Shown in pieces: positions 45,912 through 55,100 of a DNA stretch of 64,000 nt. The position numbers and the translations under genes are program-made. This DNA is from Lachnoclostridium sp. An169 (lineage in GTDB: Bacteria; Bacillota; Clostridia; Lachnospirales; Lachnospiraceae). Each line of letters opens with the position of its first letter. Position 1 is the stretch's first letter. The notes beneath the pieces are model-generated. The model searched no databases. It saw only the letters and a program-made list of their open reading frames with translations, and was not told the origin of the DNA. The stretch is from positions 124,001 through 188,000 of the forward strand of contig NZ_NFKT01000002.1 in assembly GCF_002160525.1 (NCBI RefSeq), written 5' to 3'.

Positions 45912-46754
45912 TTATACGCTGTGGAAACCTTTGCCGATGATCTCGCTTGTGTTGGAGATCAGGATAAATGCAGTCGGTTCCGTCGCCTTGATATAGTTTC
46001 TCAGACGTACAGCCTGGACCCGGTTGAGTGCCGTCAGGATGATATGTTTCTCCTTCCCTGAATAAGCGCCCTTTGCTTCGAATACACTGGCACTGCGCCC
46101 GAGCGTGTGGACGATGAAGTCGCAGATGGGCTCCGGATGGTCGCACACTACATTGAAATATTTGGAAAGATTAAAACTCTCGATAAACGTATCCACCATA
46201 AATGAGCGGATGGCGAGACCGAGCACGGAATACAGTCCGGTCTCAATATCAAATACGAGAAATCCGGCGGCAGTGATCAGCGCGTCCGAGAGCAGCAGAG
46301 CGCGACCGATGTCAAAGCTGGAATACTTTTTCACAATCATGGCAACGATATCAGTACCGCCGCTGGAAGCGCCGATGTTAAAAAGAATTGCCGAGCCCAG
46401 TGCGGGAAGAGCAATTGCAAAACAGAGCTCCAGCATGGGCTGGTCGGTCAGCGGTCCGCTCATGGGCCAGATCCGTTCCATTGCGGATAGTGCCAACGAG
46501 AGCAGGATGCTGCAGTAAGCGGTTTTGGCGGCGAACTTTTTTCCCAGGACGATCAGTCCGATCACAAGAAGGATCATGCTCATGATCAGGTTGAAGTCTC
46601 CGGCTGAGATAAGCCCGGAACGCGCCACAAGCACGGCAAGACCGGTGACTCCGCCAAAGGTGAAGTTGTTGGTAAATTTGAAAAAATATGTTCCTGCAGC
46701 GATAAGAAGCGTGCTGAATGTCAGCATCAGGATATAGCGTATTCGTTCTTTCAT
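45912..46754 (-). CDS. YitT family membrane protein
   Basis: A 280-residue protein with five or six N-terminal transmembrane segments (FKFTNNFTFGGVTGLAVLVARSG, NIGASSGGTDIVAMIVKKYS) and a C-terminal cytoplasmic DUF2179 domain (about 215-280, GAYSGKEKHIILTALNRVQAVRLRNYIKATEPTAFILISNTSEIIGKGF). This is the YitT layout; the function of the family is not established. It starts with GGGGAGGAA upstream and lies 32 bases before topB on the same strand, so the two may be co-transcribed. Confidence 0.9.
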   Translation of the reverse strand: MKERIRYILMLTFSTLLIAAGTYFFKFTNNFTFGGVTGLAVLVARSGLISAGDFNLIMSMILLVIGLIVLGKKFAAKTAYCSILLSLALSAMERIWPMSGPLTDQPMLELCFAIALPALGSAILFNIGASSGGTDIVAMIVKKYSSFDIGRALLLSDALITAAGFLVFDIETGLYSVLGLAIRSFMVDTFIESFNLSKYFNVVCDHPEPICDFIVHTLGRSASVFEAKGAYSGKEKHIILTALNRVQAVRLRNYIKATEPTAFILISNTSEIIGKGFHSV

Positions 46755-46906
46755 CGTTTGATTTCCTCCCCTTTAACTGCCTGTTTCCACTCAAATTGTA
46801 ATGTCTGGAATATAAAAAGTCAACGCATTAATCAAAGTGCCGGGGAGATAATAAACAGCAGTACAGCAATGGTTAAATTCAGAATGATCAGGAGGAAGAA
46901 TATATT

Positions 46907-48175
46907 ATGGAAAGAAATTTACCGGTTCGGGATGTGTATGCGCGGGAAATTCTGGATTCCCGGGGAAATCCTACCATCGAGGTGGAGGTGTTGGTCGGGG
47001 AGGATACCGTTGGAAGCGCAGCGGTTCCCTCAGGGGCGTCCACCGGAAAGCATGAGGCGCTGGAACTGAGGGACGGGGGAAAGCGGTACGGGGGCAGAGG
47101 AGTGGAACAGGCGGTGGAGAATGTGAACAGCCGTCTGGCGTCTGTGGTAATCGGCAGGAATGTATTTGACCAGGAAGGAATCGACCGGGCTCTGGTCCGG
47201 GCAGACGGAACTGCGGACAAGAGTGCTCTGGGAGCCAATGCCATACTTGGAGTATCCATGGCGGCGGCACATGCGGCAGCGGCCGCGCTGAAGCTGCCTC
47301 TGTACCGTTATCTGGGAGGAATGCAGGCGGTCAGGATGCCGGTGCCCATGATGAACATTTTAAACGGCGGCGTACATGCGGATAATTCCCTGGATATTCA
47401 GGAGTTTATGATTGTGCCCTGCGGGGCGGATACGTTCCGGGAGAGACTGAGAATCGGAACCGAGACGTATCACTCGCTGAAAAGAGTGCTGCAGGAAAAG
47501 GGGCTGAATACCTCTGTGGGAGATGAGGGCGGATTCGCCCCGGATCTTGCGGATACCAGGGAGGCGCTTCGGACCATACGGGATGCGGCGGAGCGGGCGG
47601 GATTCCGCATGGGAAGAGATATCCGGATTGCCCTGGATGCGGCGGCTTCCGGTCTGTATGACGCAGGGCGGCACCTCTATGTATTCCCCGGGGAGAGCAG
47701 GATGAAGGGGCATGAGGTGGTGCGGAACACAGAAGAAATGATCACATACTATGAGGATCTCATCAGCGAGTTCCCTGTCTGCTCCATCGAGGACCCGCTG
47801 GATGAGGATGAGTGGGAGGGATGGCAGCTGATTACCCGGAGACTGGGAAACCGGGTGCAGCTTGTAGGCGACGACCTGTTTGTGACCAGTACGAAGCGGC
47901 TGAAAAAAGGAATCGAGCTCGGCGCTGCCAATGCAGTTCTGATCAAGGTCAACCAGACCGGCACGGTCACAGAGGCACTGGAAGCTGTCCGCATGGCACA
48001 GGAGGCCGGATACGCGGCGGTTATCTCCCACCGGTCCGGGGAGACGGAGGATACAACCATTGCCGATATGGCGGTGGCATTCAACACCGGACAGATAAAA
48101 ACAGGGGCGCCCTGCCGGTCTGAACGGGTGGCGAAATATAACCGGCTGCTCAGGATCGAGGAGGCACTTGCGTGA
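46907..48175 (+). CDS. eno: Enolase
   Basis: A 422-residue enolase that converts 2-phosphoglycerate to phosphoenolpyruvate. [32 protein letters not shown] (mobile loop), [34 protein letters not shown] and [19 protein letters not shown] are all intact, covering the magnesium ligands and catalytic Lys/Glu. The protein is slightly shorter at its C-terminus than the typical 430 residues. It stands outside the usual gap-pgk-tpi-gpm-eno cluster, so it may be a second copy or a displaced gene. AGGAGGAAG lies 8 bases before ATG. Confidence 0.95.
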   Translation: MERNLPVRDVYAREILDSRGNPTIEVEVLVGEDTVGSAAVPSGASTGKHEALELRDGGKRYGGRGVEQAVENVNSRLASVVIGRNVFDQEGIDRALVRADGTADKSALGANAILGVSMAAAHAAAAALKLPLYRYLGGMQAVRMPVPMMNILNGGVHADNSLDIQEFMIVPCGADTFRERLRIGTETYHSLKRVLQEKGLNTSVGDEGGFAPDLADTREALRTIRDAAERAGFRMGRDIRIALDAAASGLYDAGRHLYVFPGESRMKGHEVVRNTEEMITYYEDLISEFPVCSIEDPLDEDEWEGWQLITRRLGNRVQLVGDDLFVTSTKRLKKGIELGAANAVLIKVNQTGTVTEALEAVRMAQEAGYAAVISHRSGETEDTTIADMAVAFNTGQIKTGAPCRSERVAKYNRLLRIEEALA

Positions 48176-48230
48176 GAATATCCGATCTGATATACTGACT
48201 GCAAATCAGTATTTTCAGAGGAGGGCAACT

Positions 48231-48731
48231 ATGCAGGAAGAAACAGTAAAATACGAAAAACTCTCAAAGAGAGCGCTGTACTGTATGTATGCGGCGGGAT
48301 TTGTCACAGGTGTGGTTCTGCTGGTGATTGTCGGAGCTGTGAATCTGTTCTGGATCATCCCGAAGAACATTACGATCGGGAAATGGATCTCGCTGATCCT
48401 TGTGATTCTCATTCTCATTGAAGTGCTTGTCAGTCCCTATTTCCGGTATCACCGGTATCGTTACAGTATTAATGACGAGTGCATCGATATCCGGGAAGGC
48501 TATCTGTTTGTGAAACGGGATATCGTTCCGATTGAGCGGCTTCACAAGCTTCAGACTGCCAGGGGACCGATTGACCAGATGTTCCGGGTGGCAAAAGTGA
48601 TTGTGACCACCGGGGGAGGCGATGTGACCATTTCCTTCCTTGAGGAGGAGAAGGCAGAGCAGATCGCGGACAGCTTAAGAAAGAGGATCAATGAGATCGC
48701 AGTGGAGCAGAGGGAAGAAAATGGAAGATAA
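48231..48731 (+). CDS. PH-domain membrane protein, YdbS-like
   Basis: A 166-residue protein with two transmembrane segments (about 20-45 and 52-72) followed by a bPH2 domain (FRYHRYRYSINDECIDIREGYLFVKRDIVPIERLHKLQTARGPIDQMF). This matches YdbS of Bacillus. Together with the overlapping next gene it forms the ydbS-ydbT pair, linked in Bacillus to resistance against some lantibiotics, though the mechanism is not clear. ATG 48231 has GGAGGGCAAC before it; the upstream open frame overlaps eno. Confidence 0.88.
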   Translation: MQEETVKYEKLSKRALYCMYAAGFVTGVVLLVIVGAVNLFWIIPKNITIGKWISLILVILILIEVLVSPYFRYHRYRYSINDECIDIREGYLFVKRDIVPIERLHKLQTARGPIDQMFRVAKVIVTTGGGDVTISFLEEEKAEQIADSLRKRINEIAVEQREENGR

Positions 48732-50373
48732 AAGAAAATTTCGGAACCATATCTCGATTATTGCAGAGCAGATCGGCGGCGGGATCGTGGCGCTTGCCGT
48801 TTTTGTCGCAGCCATGGTGATTCAGGACTTTGACGAGTTCTCCGATTTGGCTGCAGATCTGTCGCAGCAGGATCTGTCGGCCTTTTCCGGTACTGCAGTG
48901 TTGGTTCTCCTCGGTGTGGCTGCCCTGATTGCTGTTCTTGTGGTAAACCGGTTCTTTGTCTGGTCAAAGACCTGGATCTGTTTGGAAGAGAATGCGATAG
49001 TGATCGAGGTGAATACGGTCAACAAAAAGAAAAACACAATCAGTATCCGGAATATTTCCAATATCAATCTGGAACAGAATCTGTTTGAGATGCTGCTTGG
49101 GACCTGCAAGGTAAAGCTCGACACAAACAGCCGGTCCACAGCGGAAAAAACGGATGTGAAGATCGTGTTGAAAAAGAAAGATGCGGAGCGGTTCAAGCAG
49201 GAAATCCTTGCGAGAATGCGGGAATATGCCGGGGAAACGCAGGGACAGGCAACGGGAGCTTTCGGGATGTCCGGAACAGCCGGAACAGACAGGCTATCCG
49301 GAGAAGCCGGGATATCCGGGGCAGATTATTGTGCACGGGAGAGTGCAGCTTACGGCTTCGATGGACAGAACTACGGCGCCCAAAGTTACATGGGACCGGA
49401 GGATGACGGCGGCAATTACGATGTACGGGCGGACCTGGGAGATATTCTCCAGCACGGGCTGTTCTCTGTGAATCTGTTTTCCATCCTCATTCTCGTGGGA
49501 GGAATCGCCGCCGCTGTGGCGGCCGTGACCCGGCTTGTCAGCCAGCCGGATTTCATGCAGACACTGCTGAGCGCCGCGGCGGCCATCCTCGTCGTGGCGG
49601 CTCTGGTGTTTTCCGCTCTGTGGGATACGGTAAAAGATTTTGTCCGTTACTATGATTTCCGGGCAAAGCGGGTGGGCAGCCGCATTTACATCCGGTACGG
49701 GCTTCTGAAGAAAGTGGAGTACATGATCCCTGTGGACAAGATCCAGGCTTTGGTGATCCGCCAGTCCTTAGTGGCGAGACTGTCCCGCCGTTACATGGCG
49801 GAGATCGTCAACGTGGGAATGGGTGACGAAAAAGAGGAGAAAGACTCTTTTCTTCTGCTCTACATGAAGAAGGATAAAATGGAGCAGTGTTTGAGTGCGC
49901 TGCTGCCTGAATTCGCCGGTACAGTAAAGCAGGAGACGAAAAGGCAGCCCGCATCGACGTGGGCGGCATGGCTGATCCCCTTCGGAATCTATGTGCTCGT
50001 CGTCTGCGCCACTGCGGCAGGATTTGCAATCGGGATGGGCGAATACCGTATGTGGGCCCTGCCCGGTGCCGTTGCGGCAGTCCTTCTGGCGCTGCTCTTC
50101 ATGACACTCTCCTACATAGCCGCAGGCGTGGGGATCGGGGAAGATTTCCTCAAGATTTCCCATGGCTATTTCGGACGCAGCTATATCTGCATGCGTTACC
50201 GAAATATCCAGTATGTGGAGATTAAAGAGAATGTTCTGGCAAGGCTTACCGGGATCCGGCACGGGAAAGTACATCTGCTGGCGTCGGCGGGAAATTCCGA
50301 ACATGAGATTCCGTATTATAAGGGAAGGGAAGAGGAGCGGATCCGGGAATATATGCTGCGACGACAGCGGTGA
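48721..50373 (+). CDS. PH-domain membrane protein, YdbT-like
   Basis: A 550-residue protein with paired transmembrane helices (about 20-40, 55-75, 255-275, 290-310, 420-440, 450-475) alternating with three bPH2 domains (NAIVIEVNTVNKKKNTISIRNISNINLEQNLF; RIYIRYGLLKKVEYMIPVDKIQALVIRQ; ISHGYFGRSYICMRYRNIQYVEIKENVL). A Gly/Ser/Ala/Tyr-rich linker (about 165-235, with GTAGTDRLSGEAGISGADY) sits between the first two modules. It overlaps the YdbS-like gene by 11 bases. Its last codons run into a 14-bp tandem repeat. Confidence 0.88.
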   Translation: MEDKRKFRNHISIIAEQIGGGIVALAVFVAAMVIQDFDEFSDLAADLSQQDLSAFSGTAVLVLLGVAALIAVLVVNRFFVWSKTWICLEENAIVIEVNTVNKKKNTISIRNISNINLEQNLFEMLLGTCKVKLDTNSRSTAEKTDVKIVLKKKDAERFKQEILARMREYAGETQGQATGAFGMSGTAGTDRLSGEAGISGADYCARESAAYGFDGQNYGAQSYMGPEDDGGNYDVRADLGDILQHGLFSVNLFSILILVGGIAAAVAAVTRLVSQPDFMQTLLSAAAAILVVAALVFSALWDTVKDFVRYYDFRAKRVGSRIYIRYGLLKKVEYMIPVDKIQALVIRQSLVARLSRRYMAEIVNVGMGDEKEEKDSFLLLYMKKDKMEQCLSALLPEFAGTVKQETKRQPASTWAAWLIPFGIYVLVVCATAAGFAIGMGEYRMWALPGAVAAVLLALLFMTLSYIAAGVGIGEDFLKISHGYFGRSYICMRYRNIQYVEIKENVLARLTGIRHGKVHLLASAGNSEHEIPYYKGREEERIREYMLRRQR

Positions 50374-50425
50374 AAAGACAGCGATGAAAAGACAGCGATG
50401 AAAAGATAGCGCTGAGAAGATAGCG
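50363..50425 (+). repeat. 14-bp tandem repeat at the 3' end of the YdbT-like gene
   Basis: About four and a half copies of GACAGCGRTGAAAA: 50363, 50377, 50391 (two exact), 50405 (GATAGCGCTGAGAA) and a partial unit at 50419. The first unit includes the stop TGA. Each unit repeats TGA, so expansion cannot extend the protein in this frame. Confidence 0.85.
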
Positions 50426-50428
50426 GCT

Positions 50429-50456
50429 TTTAAACTTTCCCGGTTAGTGGTATACT
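50429..50456 (+). promoter_or_regulatory. Promoter before the M16C peptidase gene
   Basis: TTTAAA, 16-base spacer, TATACT (50451-50456). A small CCCCGC/GCGGGG hairpin (50530-50545) precedes the ribosome binding site AAGGAG. Confidence 0.55.
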
Positions 50457-50565
50457 ATACAGTGCATATAAAAGGCGTATCCGTGCTGCGCATATGCAGC
50501 GGGATGCGCGTATGTGAAGATGAATTATCCCCCGCACAGGCGGGGAAAAGCAAGGAGACTGATCT

Positions 50566-53490
50566 ATGAGTATTTATGATCTGACAGCATATGAAGTGTT
50601 ACAGACGGCAGATTTATCGGATCTGAAATCCAGAGGAATCCTGCTGAAACACAAGAAGAGCGGGGCGAGAGTCCTGCTCATGGAAAACGATGACGAGAAC
50701 AAAGTGTTTGCCATCGGCTTCCGCACGCCGCCCTCAGACAGCACGGGCGTTCCCCACATTATGGAACACTCGGTTCTCTGCGGTTCGAAGGCGTTTCCGG
50801 TGAAGGATCCCTTTGTGGAACTGGTAAAGGGTTCCTTAAATACATTTTTGAATGCCATGACTTATCCGGACAAGACCGTTTATCCGGTGGCAAGCTGCAA
50901 TGACAAGGATTTTCAGAATCTGATGCATGTGTACATGGATGCGGTGTTCTATCCGAATATCTATGAGCATGATGAGATCTTCCGCCAGGAGGGCTGGAGC
51001 TACAAGCTGGACGACCCGGACGGGGAACTGACAGTCAGCGGCGTCGTCTACAATGAGATGAAAGGCGCGTTCTCCTCCCCGGAGGGAGTGCTTGACCGGG
51101 TGATCTTAAATTCCCTCTTCCCGGATACATCCTATGCAAACGAGTCCGGCGGCGACCCGGAGGTGATCCCGGATCTGACCTATGAGCAGTTCCTCGATTT
51201 CCACAGGAAATACTACCACCCGTCCAACAGCTATATCTATCTCTACGGCGATATGGACATGGAGGAAAAGCTGAGATGGCTGGATGAAAATTACCTCTCC
51301 GATTTCGGGAAAATCGAGGTGGATTCCGAGATCGGGTATCAGCAGCCGTTTGCTGAAATGAAAGAGATTGTCCAGGAATATTCCATAGCAAGCGATGAAA
51401 ATGAGGAGGATAATACCTACCTTTCCTACAACAAGGTAATCGGCACTTCTCTGGATGAGAAGCTCTACCTGGCATTCCAGATCCTGGACTATGCTCTGCT
51501 CTCTGCGCCGGGAGCTCCACTGAAAAAAGCGCTGACTGACGCGGGCATCGGGAAAGACATTCTGGGATCCTACGACAACGGCGTGTACCAGCCGGTGTTC
51601 TCCGTGATTTCCAAGAACGCCAACATGGAGCAGAAGGAAGAATTTGTCCGTGTGATTGAAGACACACTGAGGGGGATCGTGGAAAACGGTATTGACAAAA
51701 AGGCACTGCGCGCGGGAATCAATTACCATGAGTTCCGTTTCCGGGAGGCGGATTTCGGGAACTATCCGCGGGGACTGATGTACGGCCTGCAGCTTTTCGA
51801 CAGCTGGCTGTATGATGACAGCAAACCGTTTATCCATATGCAGGCGATTCCCACCTTTGATTTCCTCAAAGAACAGGTGGAAACAGGATATTTTGAAGAT
51901 CTGATTCAGAAATACCTTCTGGACAACACTCACAGCGCGGTTGTGATCATCCGTCCGGAGAAGGGGCGCACGGCGCGGATGGACCACGAGTTCGCCGAAA
52001 AGCTGAAAGTATACAAGGAAAGCCTCTCTCCTGAAGAAGTTCAGAAACTTGTGGATGACACGAAAGAACTGGAGGCGTACCAGGAAGAAGAGTCCTCCCA
52101 GGAGGACCTGGCAAAGATTCCGGTGCTGGGAAGAGAAGACATTTCCCGGGAGATCGCCCCGGTTTACAACGAGGAGAAAGAGATCGGCGGCGTGAAGATG
52201 ATCCACCACAATGTGGAGACAAACGGTATCGGCTATGTCACGCTCATGTTCGATCTTTCCGGCATTTCCGAGGAGCTGCTCCCCTATGTGGGAATGCTTC
52301 AGAGTGTTCTGGGAATTATTGATACAAACAATTACGGCTACGGGGAGCTCTTTAACGAGATCAACGTACACACCGGGGGAATCGGCACATCCCTGGAACT
52401 CTATACCGATGTGACAAAGGTAAAAGAAAAGGAGTTCCGCGCTACATTTGAGATGAAAGGAAAGGCGCTGTACCCGGAGATGGATGTACTCTTTGCAATG
52501 ATGCGGGAGATCCTCATGGAGTCGAAACTGGATGATGAGAAGCGCTTAAAAGAGATCCTTGCCATGCTCAAATCCAGACTTCAGATGTCCTTTACCTCCT
52601 CCGGACATACGACTGCGGCCCTGCGCGCCCTGTCATACACTTCGCCCATCGCGAAATTCAAGGACGATACGGATGGAATCGGTTTCTATGAAGTGGTGAA
52701 AGCCATCGAGGAAGATTTTGACGGGCATAAGGAGAAAATGATCCGCAACCTGAAAATGATCGCGGAGAAGATCTTCCGCGCAGATAACCTGATGATCAGT
52801 TATACCTCGGCAGAAGAGGGGATTGCCCCGGCGGCGGAAGCATTTGAGAAGATCAGGAATACTCTCCATACCGGAGAAAAAGGACCGGAGACGCCCTGCG
52901 TTATCCACTGCGTAAAGCGAAATGAAGGATTCAAGACATCTTCCAAGGTTCAGTACGTGGCGAGAGTGGGGAACTTCATTGACGGCGGAGCGGAATACAC
53001 CGGCGCCCTGCAGATCCTTAAAGTGATCCTGAGCTATGATTATCTCTGGCAGAATATCCGCGTCAAGGGCGGAGCCTACGGATGCATGAGCAATTTCAAC
53101 CGGATCGGTGAAGGCTATCTTGTGTCCTACCGCGACCCGAACCTGAAAAAAACCATGGAAGTGTACGAAGGTGTTGTCGATTACCTGAAGAACTTCAATG
53201 TGGAAGACCGGGATATGAATAAATTCATCATCGGCACCATCAGCAATATCGACCGCCCCATGAACCCTGCAGCAAAGGGAAACCGCTCCATGAACCTGTA
53301 TATGAACCATGTCACCGAAGAGATGATACGCACCGAGCGGGAACAGATCCTGACTGCACAGCAGAAAGATATCCGCGCTCTCGCGGACGTCCTCCAGGCG
53401 CTTCTCGACGCAGACCTGCTCTGCGTGATCGGCGGCGAGGAGAAGATAGAAGAGGCGAAAGACATGTTCATGGAAATCAAGAATTTGTGA
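50566..53490 (+). CDS. M16C insulinase-family metallopeptidase
   Basis: A 974-residue peptidase of the presequence-protease type. The inverted zinc motif H-x-x-E-H is HIMEHSVLCG (His64, Glu67, His68), and the distal Glu is expected in the following helix near YNEMKGAFSSPEGVL. The two halves (about 1-480 and 510-974) are joined by a Glu-rich helical linker (AYQEEESSQEDLAKI), and the second half has RVKGGAYGC, the Arg/Tyr site of M16C enzymes. It degrades unfolded peptides in a closed chamber. No signal peptide, so it is cytoplasmic. It ends 13 bases before a REP-like hairpin. Confidence 0.92.
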   Translation: MSIYDLTAYEVLQTADLSDLKSRGILLKHKKSGARVLLMENDDENKVFAIGFRTPPSDSTGVPHIMEHSVLCGSKAFPVKDPFVELVKGSLNTFLNAMTYPDKTVYPVASCNDKDFQNLMHVYMDAVFYPNIYEHDEIFRQEGWSYKLDDPDGELTVSGVVYNEMKGAFSSPEGVLDRVILNSLFPDTSYANESGGDPEVIPDLTYEQFLDFHRKYYHPSNSYIYLYGDMDMEEKLRWLDENYLSDFGKIEVDSEIGYQQPFAEMKEIVQEYSIASDENEEDNTYLSYNKVIGTSLDEKLYLAFQILDYALLSAPGAPLKKALTDAGIGKDILGSYDNGVYQPVFSVISKNANMEQKEEFVRVIEDTLRGIVENGIDKKALRAGINYHEFRFREADFGNYPRGLMYGLQLFDSWLYDDSKPFIHMQAIPTFDFLKEQVETGYFEDLIQKYLLDNTHSAVVIIRPEKGRTARMDHEFAEKLKVYKESLSPEEVQKLVDDTKELEAYQEEESSQEDLAKIPVLGREDISREIAPVYNEEKEIGGVKMIHHNVETNGIGYVTLMFDLSGISEELLPYVGMLQSVLGIIDTNNYGYGELFNEINVHTGGIGTSLELYTDVTKVKEKEFRATFEMKGKALYPEMDVLFAMMREILMESKLDDEKRLKEILAMLKSRLQMSFTSSGHTTAALRALSYTSPIAKFKDDTDGIGFYEVVKAIEEDFDGHKEKMIRNLKMIAEKIFRADNLMISYTSAEEGIAPAAEAFEKIRNTLHTGEKGPETPCVIHCVKRNEGFKTSSKVQYVARVGNFIDGGAEYTGALQILKVILSYDYLWQNIRVKGGAYGCMSNFNRIGEGYLVSYRDPNLKKTMEVYEGVVDYLKNFNVEDRDMNKFIIGTISNIDRPMNPAAKGNRSMNLYMNHVTEEMIRTEREQILTAQQKDIRALADVLQALLDADLLCVIGGEEKIEEAKDMFMEIKNL

Positions 53491-53503
53491 AAAAACTGTG
53501 AAG

Positions 53504-53538
53504 GGGGACGTAGTATTTTTCAATTTTACTACGTCCCC
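53504..53538. repeat. REP-like hairpin before era
   Basis: GGGGACGTAGTA (53504-53515) pairs exactly with TACTACGTCCCC (53527-53538); loop TTTTTCAATTT. The stem is the same as in the hairpins around the RAYT gene at 58.6-59.5 kb. The bases that follow, CCAATTGAGG, also match the RAYT flank and provide the GAGGAG ribosome binding site of era. Confidence 0.85.
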
Positions 53539-53553
53539 AATTGAGGAGAATAC

Positions 53554-54453
53554 ATGAAAGAAAATTTCAAATCCGGCTTTGTCACGCTGATTGGCAGGCC
53601 AAATGTTGGAAAATCCACACTGATGAATCATCTGATCGGCCAGAAGATCGCCATCACATCAAACAAGCCCCAGACTACCCGGAACCGTATCCAGACGGTT
53701 CTCACTACAGAGGAGGGGCAGATTGTATTTGTGGACACGCCGGGCATCCACAAGGCGAAGAACAAACTGGGAGAGTACATGGTTAATGTGGCCGAGCGCA
53801 CCCTCAATGAAGTGGATGTTGTGCTCTGGCTTGTGGAGCCCACCACTTTTATCGGCGCGGGAGAGCGCCACATCATCGATCAGCTCAAAAAGGTGAAAAC
53901 ACCGGTGATCCTGGTGATCAATAAAACGGATACGGTGAAGAATGAGGAAGTACTTCCTGCCATCGATGTGTACCGCAAAGAATATGATTTCGCCGAGATT
54001 GTGCCTGTGTCGGCGCGCAGAGGCGACAACACGGACGAACTGGTGAAGGTGATTATGAAATACCTTCCCTATGGTCCCCAGTTCTACGATGAGGACACGG
54101 TCACTGACCAGCCGGAACGCCAGATCGTGGCGGAACTGATCCGGGAGAAGGCGCTGCACTGTCTGAATGAGGAGATTCCCCACGGTATCGCGGTTGCCAT
54201 TGACAGGATGAAAATGCAGAATAAAGTCATGCATATTGACGCTACCATCATCTGCGAGCGGGATTCCCATAAAGGGATTATTATCGGAAAGCAGGGCAGC
54301 ATGTTGAAGAAAATCGGCAGCACGGCGCGCTACGAGATTGAGCGTATGCTGGACTGCAAGGTGAACCTGAAACTGTGGGTCAAGGTGCAGAAAAACTGGC
54401 GCGACAGCGATTATCTGATGAAAAATTTCGGATACCGGGAAGACGAGATGTAG
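53554..54453 (+). CDS. era: GTPase Era
   Basis: A 299-residue GTPase with G1 GRPNVGKST, G2 in TSNKPQTTRNRIQTVLT, G3 DTPGIHKAKNKLGEYM, G4 NKTD and G5 SARRG, then a C-terminal KH domain (IICERDSHKGIIIGKQGSMLKKIGSTARYEIERML) that binds the 3' end of 16S rRNA. It acts in 30S subunit assembly. Length and motifs are standard. The upstream region is occupied by a REP-like hairpin, so no ordinary promoter is visible in the 63-base gap. Confidence 0.97.
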   Translation: MKENFKSGFVTLIGRPNVGKSTLMNHLIGQKIAITSNKPQTTRNRIQTVLTTEEGQIVFVDTPGIHKAKNKLGEYMVNVAERTLNEVDVVLWLVEPTTFIGAGERHIIDQLKKVKTPVILVINKTDTVKNEEVLPAIDVYRKEYDFAEIVPVSARRGDNTDELVKVIMKYLPYGPQFYDEDTVTDQPERQIVAELIREKALHCLNEEIPHGIAVAIDRMKMQNKVMHIDATIICERDSHKGIIIGKQGSMLKKIGSTARYEIERMLDCKVNLKLWVKVQKNWRDSDYLMKNFGYREDEM

Positions 54454-54531
54454 AGATGCGGATGAGAACAGAAGCTGCTTTTAAAACAGCGGCTTCATCC
54501 ATGCTTCATTCATACGGAAAAAGAAAAGCGG

Positions 54532-54565
54532 GCGGAAGATCGGAAGAAAGGTCTTCCGCTTTTTT
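54532..54565. terminator. Terminator after era
   Basis: GCGGAAGA (54532-54539) pairs with TCTTCCGC (54552-54559), followed by six T. A second weaker GAAGCTGC...GCGGCTTC repeat lies just upstream (about 54471-54496). Confidence 0.82.
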
Positions 54566-54665
54566 ATCTGTCGAAAAAGCTTTGACGGGCACATCTCATT
54601 TCTCCGGCCATACAGACAATGCAGAAAAATCGCAGAAAAATCCAGATAAAATATGGGAGATCAGG

Positions 54666-54710
54666 TTGACAGAAATCATACCTTGTAATACAATATAGTA
54701 AACTATATTG
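54666..54710 (+). promoter_or_regulatory. Promoter and palindromic operator of the padR gene
   Basis: TTGACA (54666-54671), 17-base spacer, TACAAT (54689-54694). The palindrome CAATATAGT-AA-ACTATATTG (54691-54710) covers the -10 box and transcript start, as expected for autorepression by a PadR dimer. Confidence 0.85.
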
Positions 54711-54731
54711 CATTGCAAGGCAGGTGATAGC

Positions 54732-55100
54732 ATGATCCCGTCACAGATGCTCAAAGGCACTCTGGAGGGCTGTATCCTGGCGATCATTGGAAAGCAGGAG
54801 ACATATGGCTATGAAATATCCAGACAGCTGGAAGAATACGGATTTGGAAATATTGCAGAAGGAACGATCTATCCCCTTCTGCTCCGTCTGGAGAAAAATG
54901 GTCTGATCACGGCAGATTACCGGGAGTCGGAAAAGGGGCCAAAACGAAAATACTATTCCCTTACAGCAGAGGGAGACCGGGAAATGGAAGCGTTTTTCAC
55001 AAGCTTTGGAGAGCTTGCAGAAGCGGTAAGGCTGGTGGCGGAAGATCTGCGCAGCAGCAGGCAAACAGAGCAGCAAAGCGATAGGAGGTGCGGAGAATGA
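54732..55100 (+). CDS. PadR family transcriptional regulator
   Basis: A 122-residue winged-helix repressor. LEGCILAIIGKQETYGYEISRQLEEYGFGNIAEGTIYPLLLRLEKNGLI is the PadR recognition region and EKGPKRKYYSLTAEGDREM the wing. A short C-terminal helix gives dimerisation. It should bind the palindrome just upstream and control itself and the membrane-protein gene that overlaps its stop by four bases (ATGA). The ligand is unknown. The upstream ATG at 54708 lies inside the operator; ATG 54732 has AGGTGATAG before it. Confidence 0.92.
   Translation: MIPSQMLKGTLEGCILAIIGKQETYGYEISRQLEEYGFGNIAEGTIYPLLLRLEKNGLITADYRESEKGPKRKYYSLTAEGDREMEAFFTSFGELAEAVRLVAEDLRSSRQTEQQSDRRCGE

Noticed and set aside
54375..54698. 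Open frame overlapping the end of era
   Set aside because: It is a shifted frame of era and continues through a terminator; no ribosome binding site.
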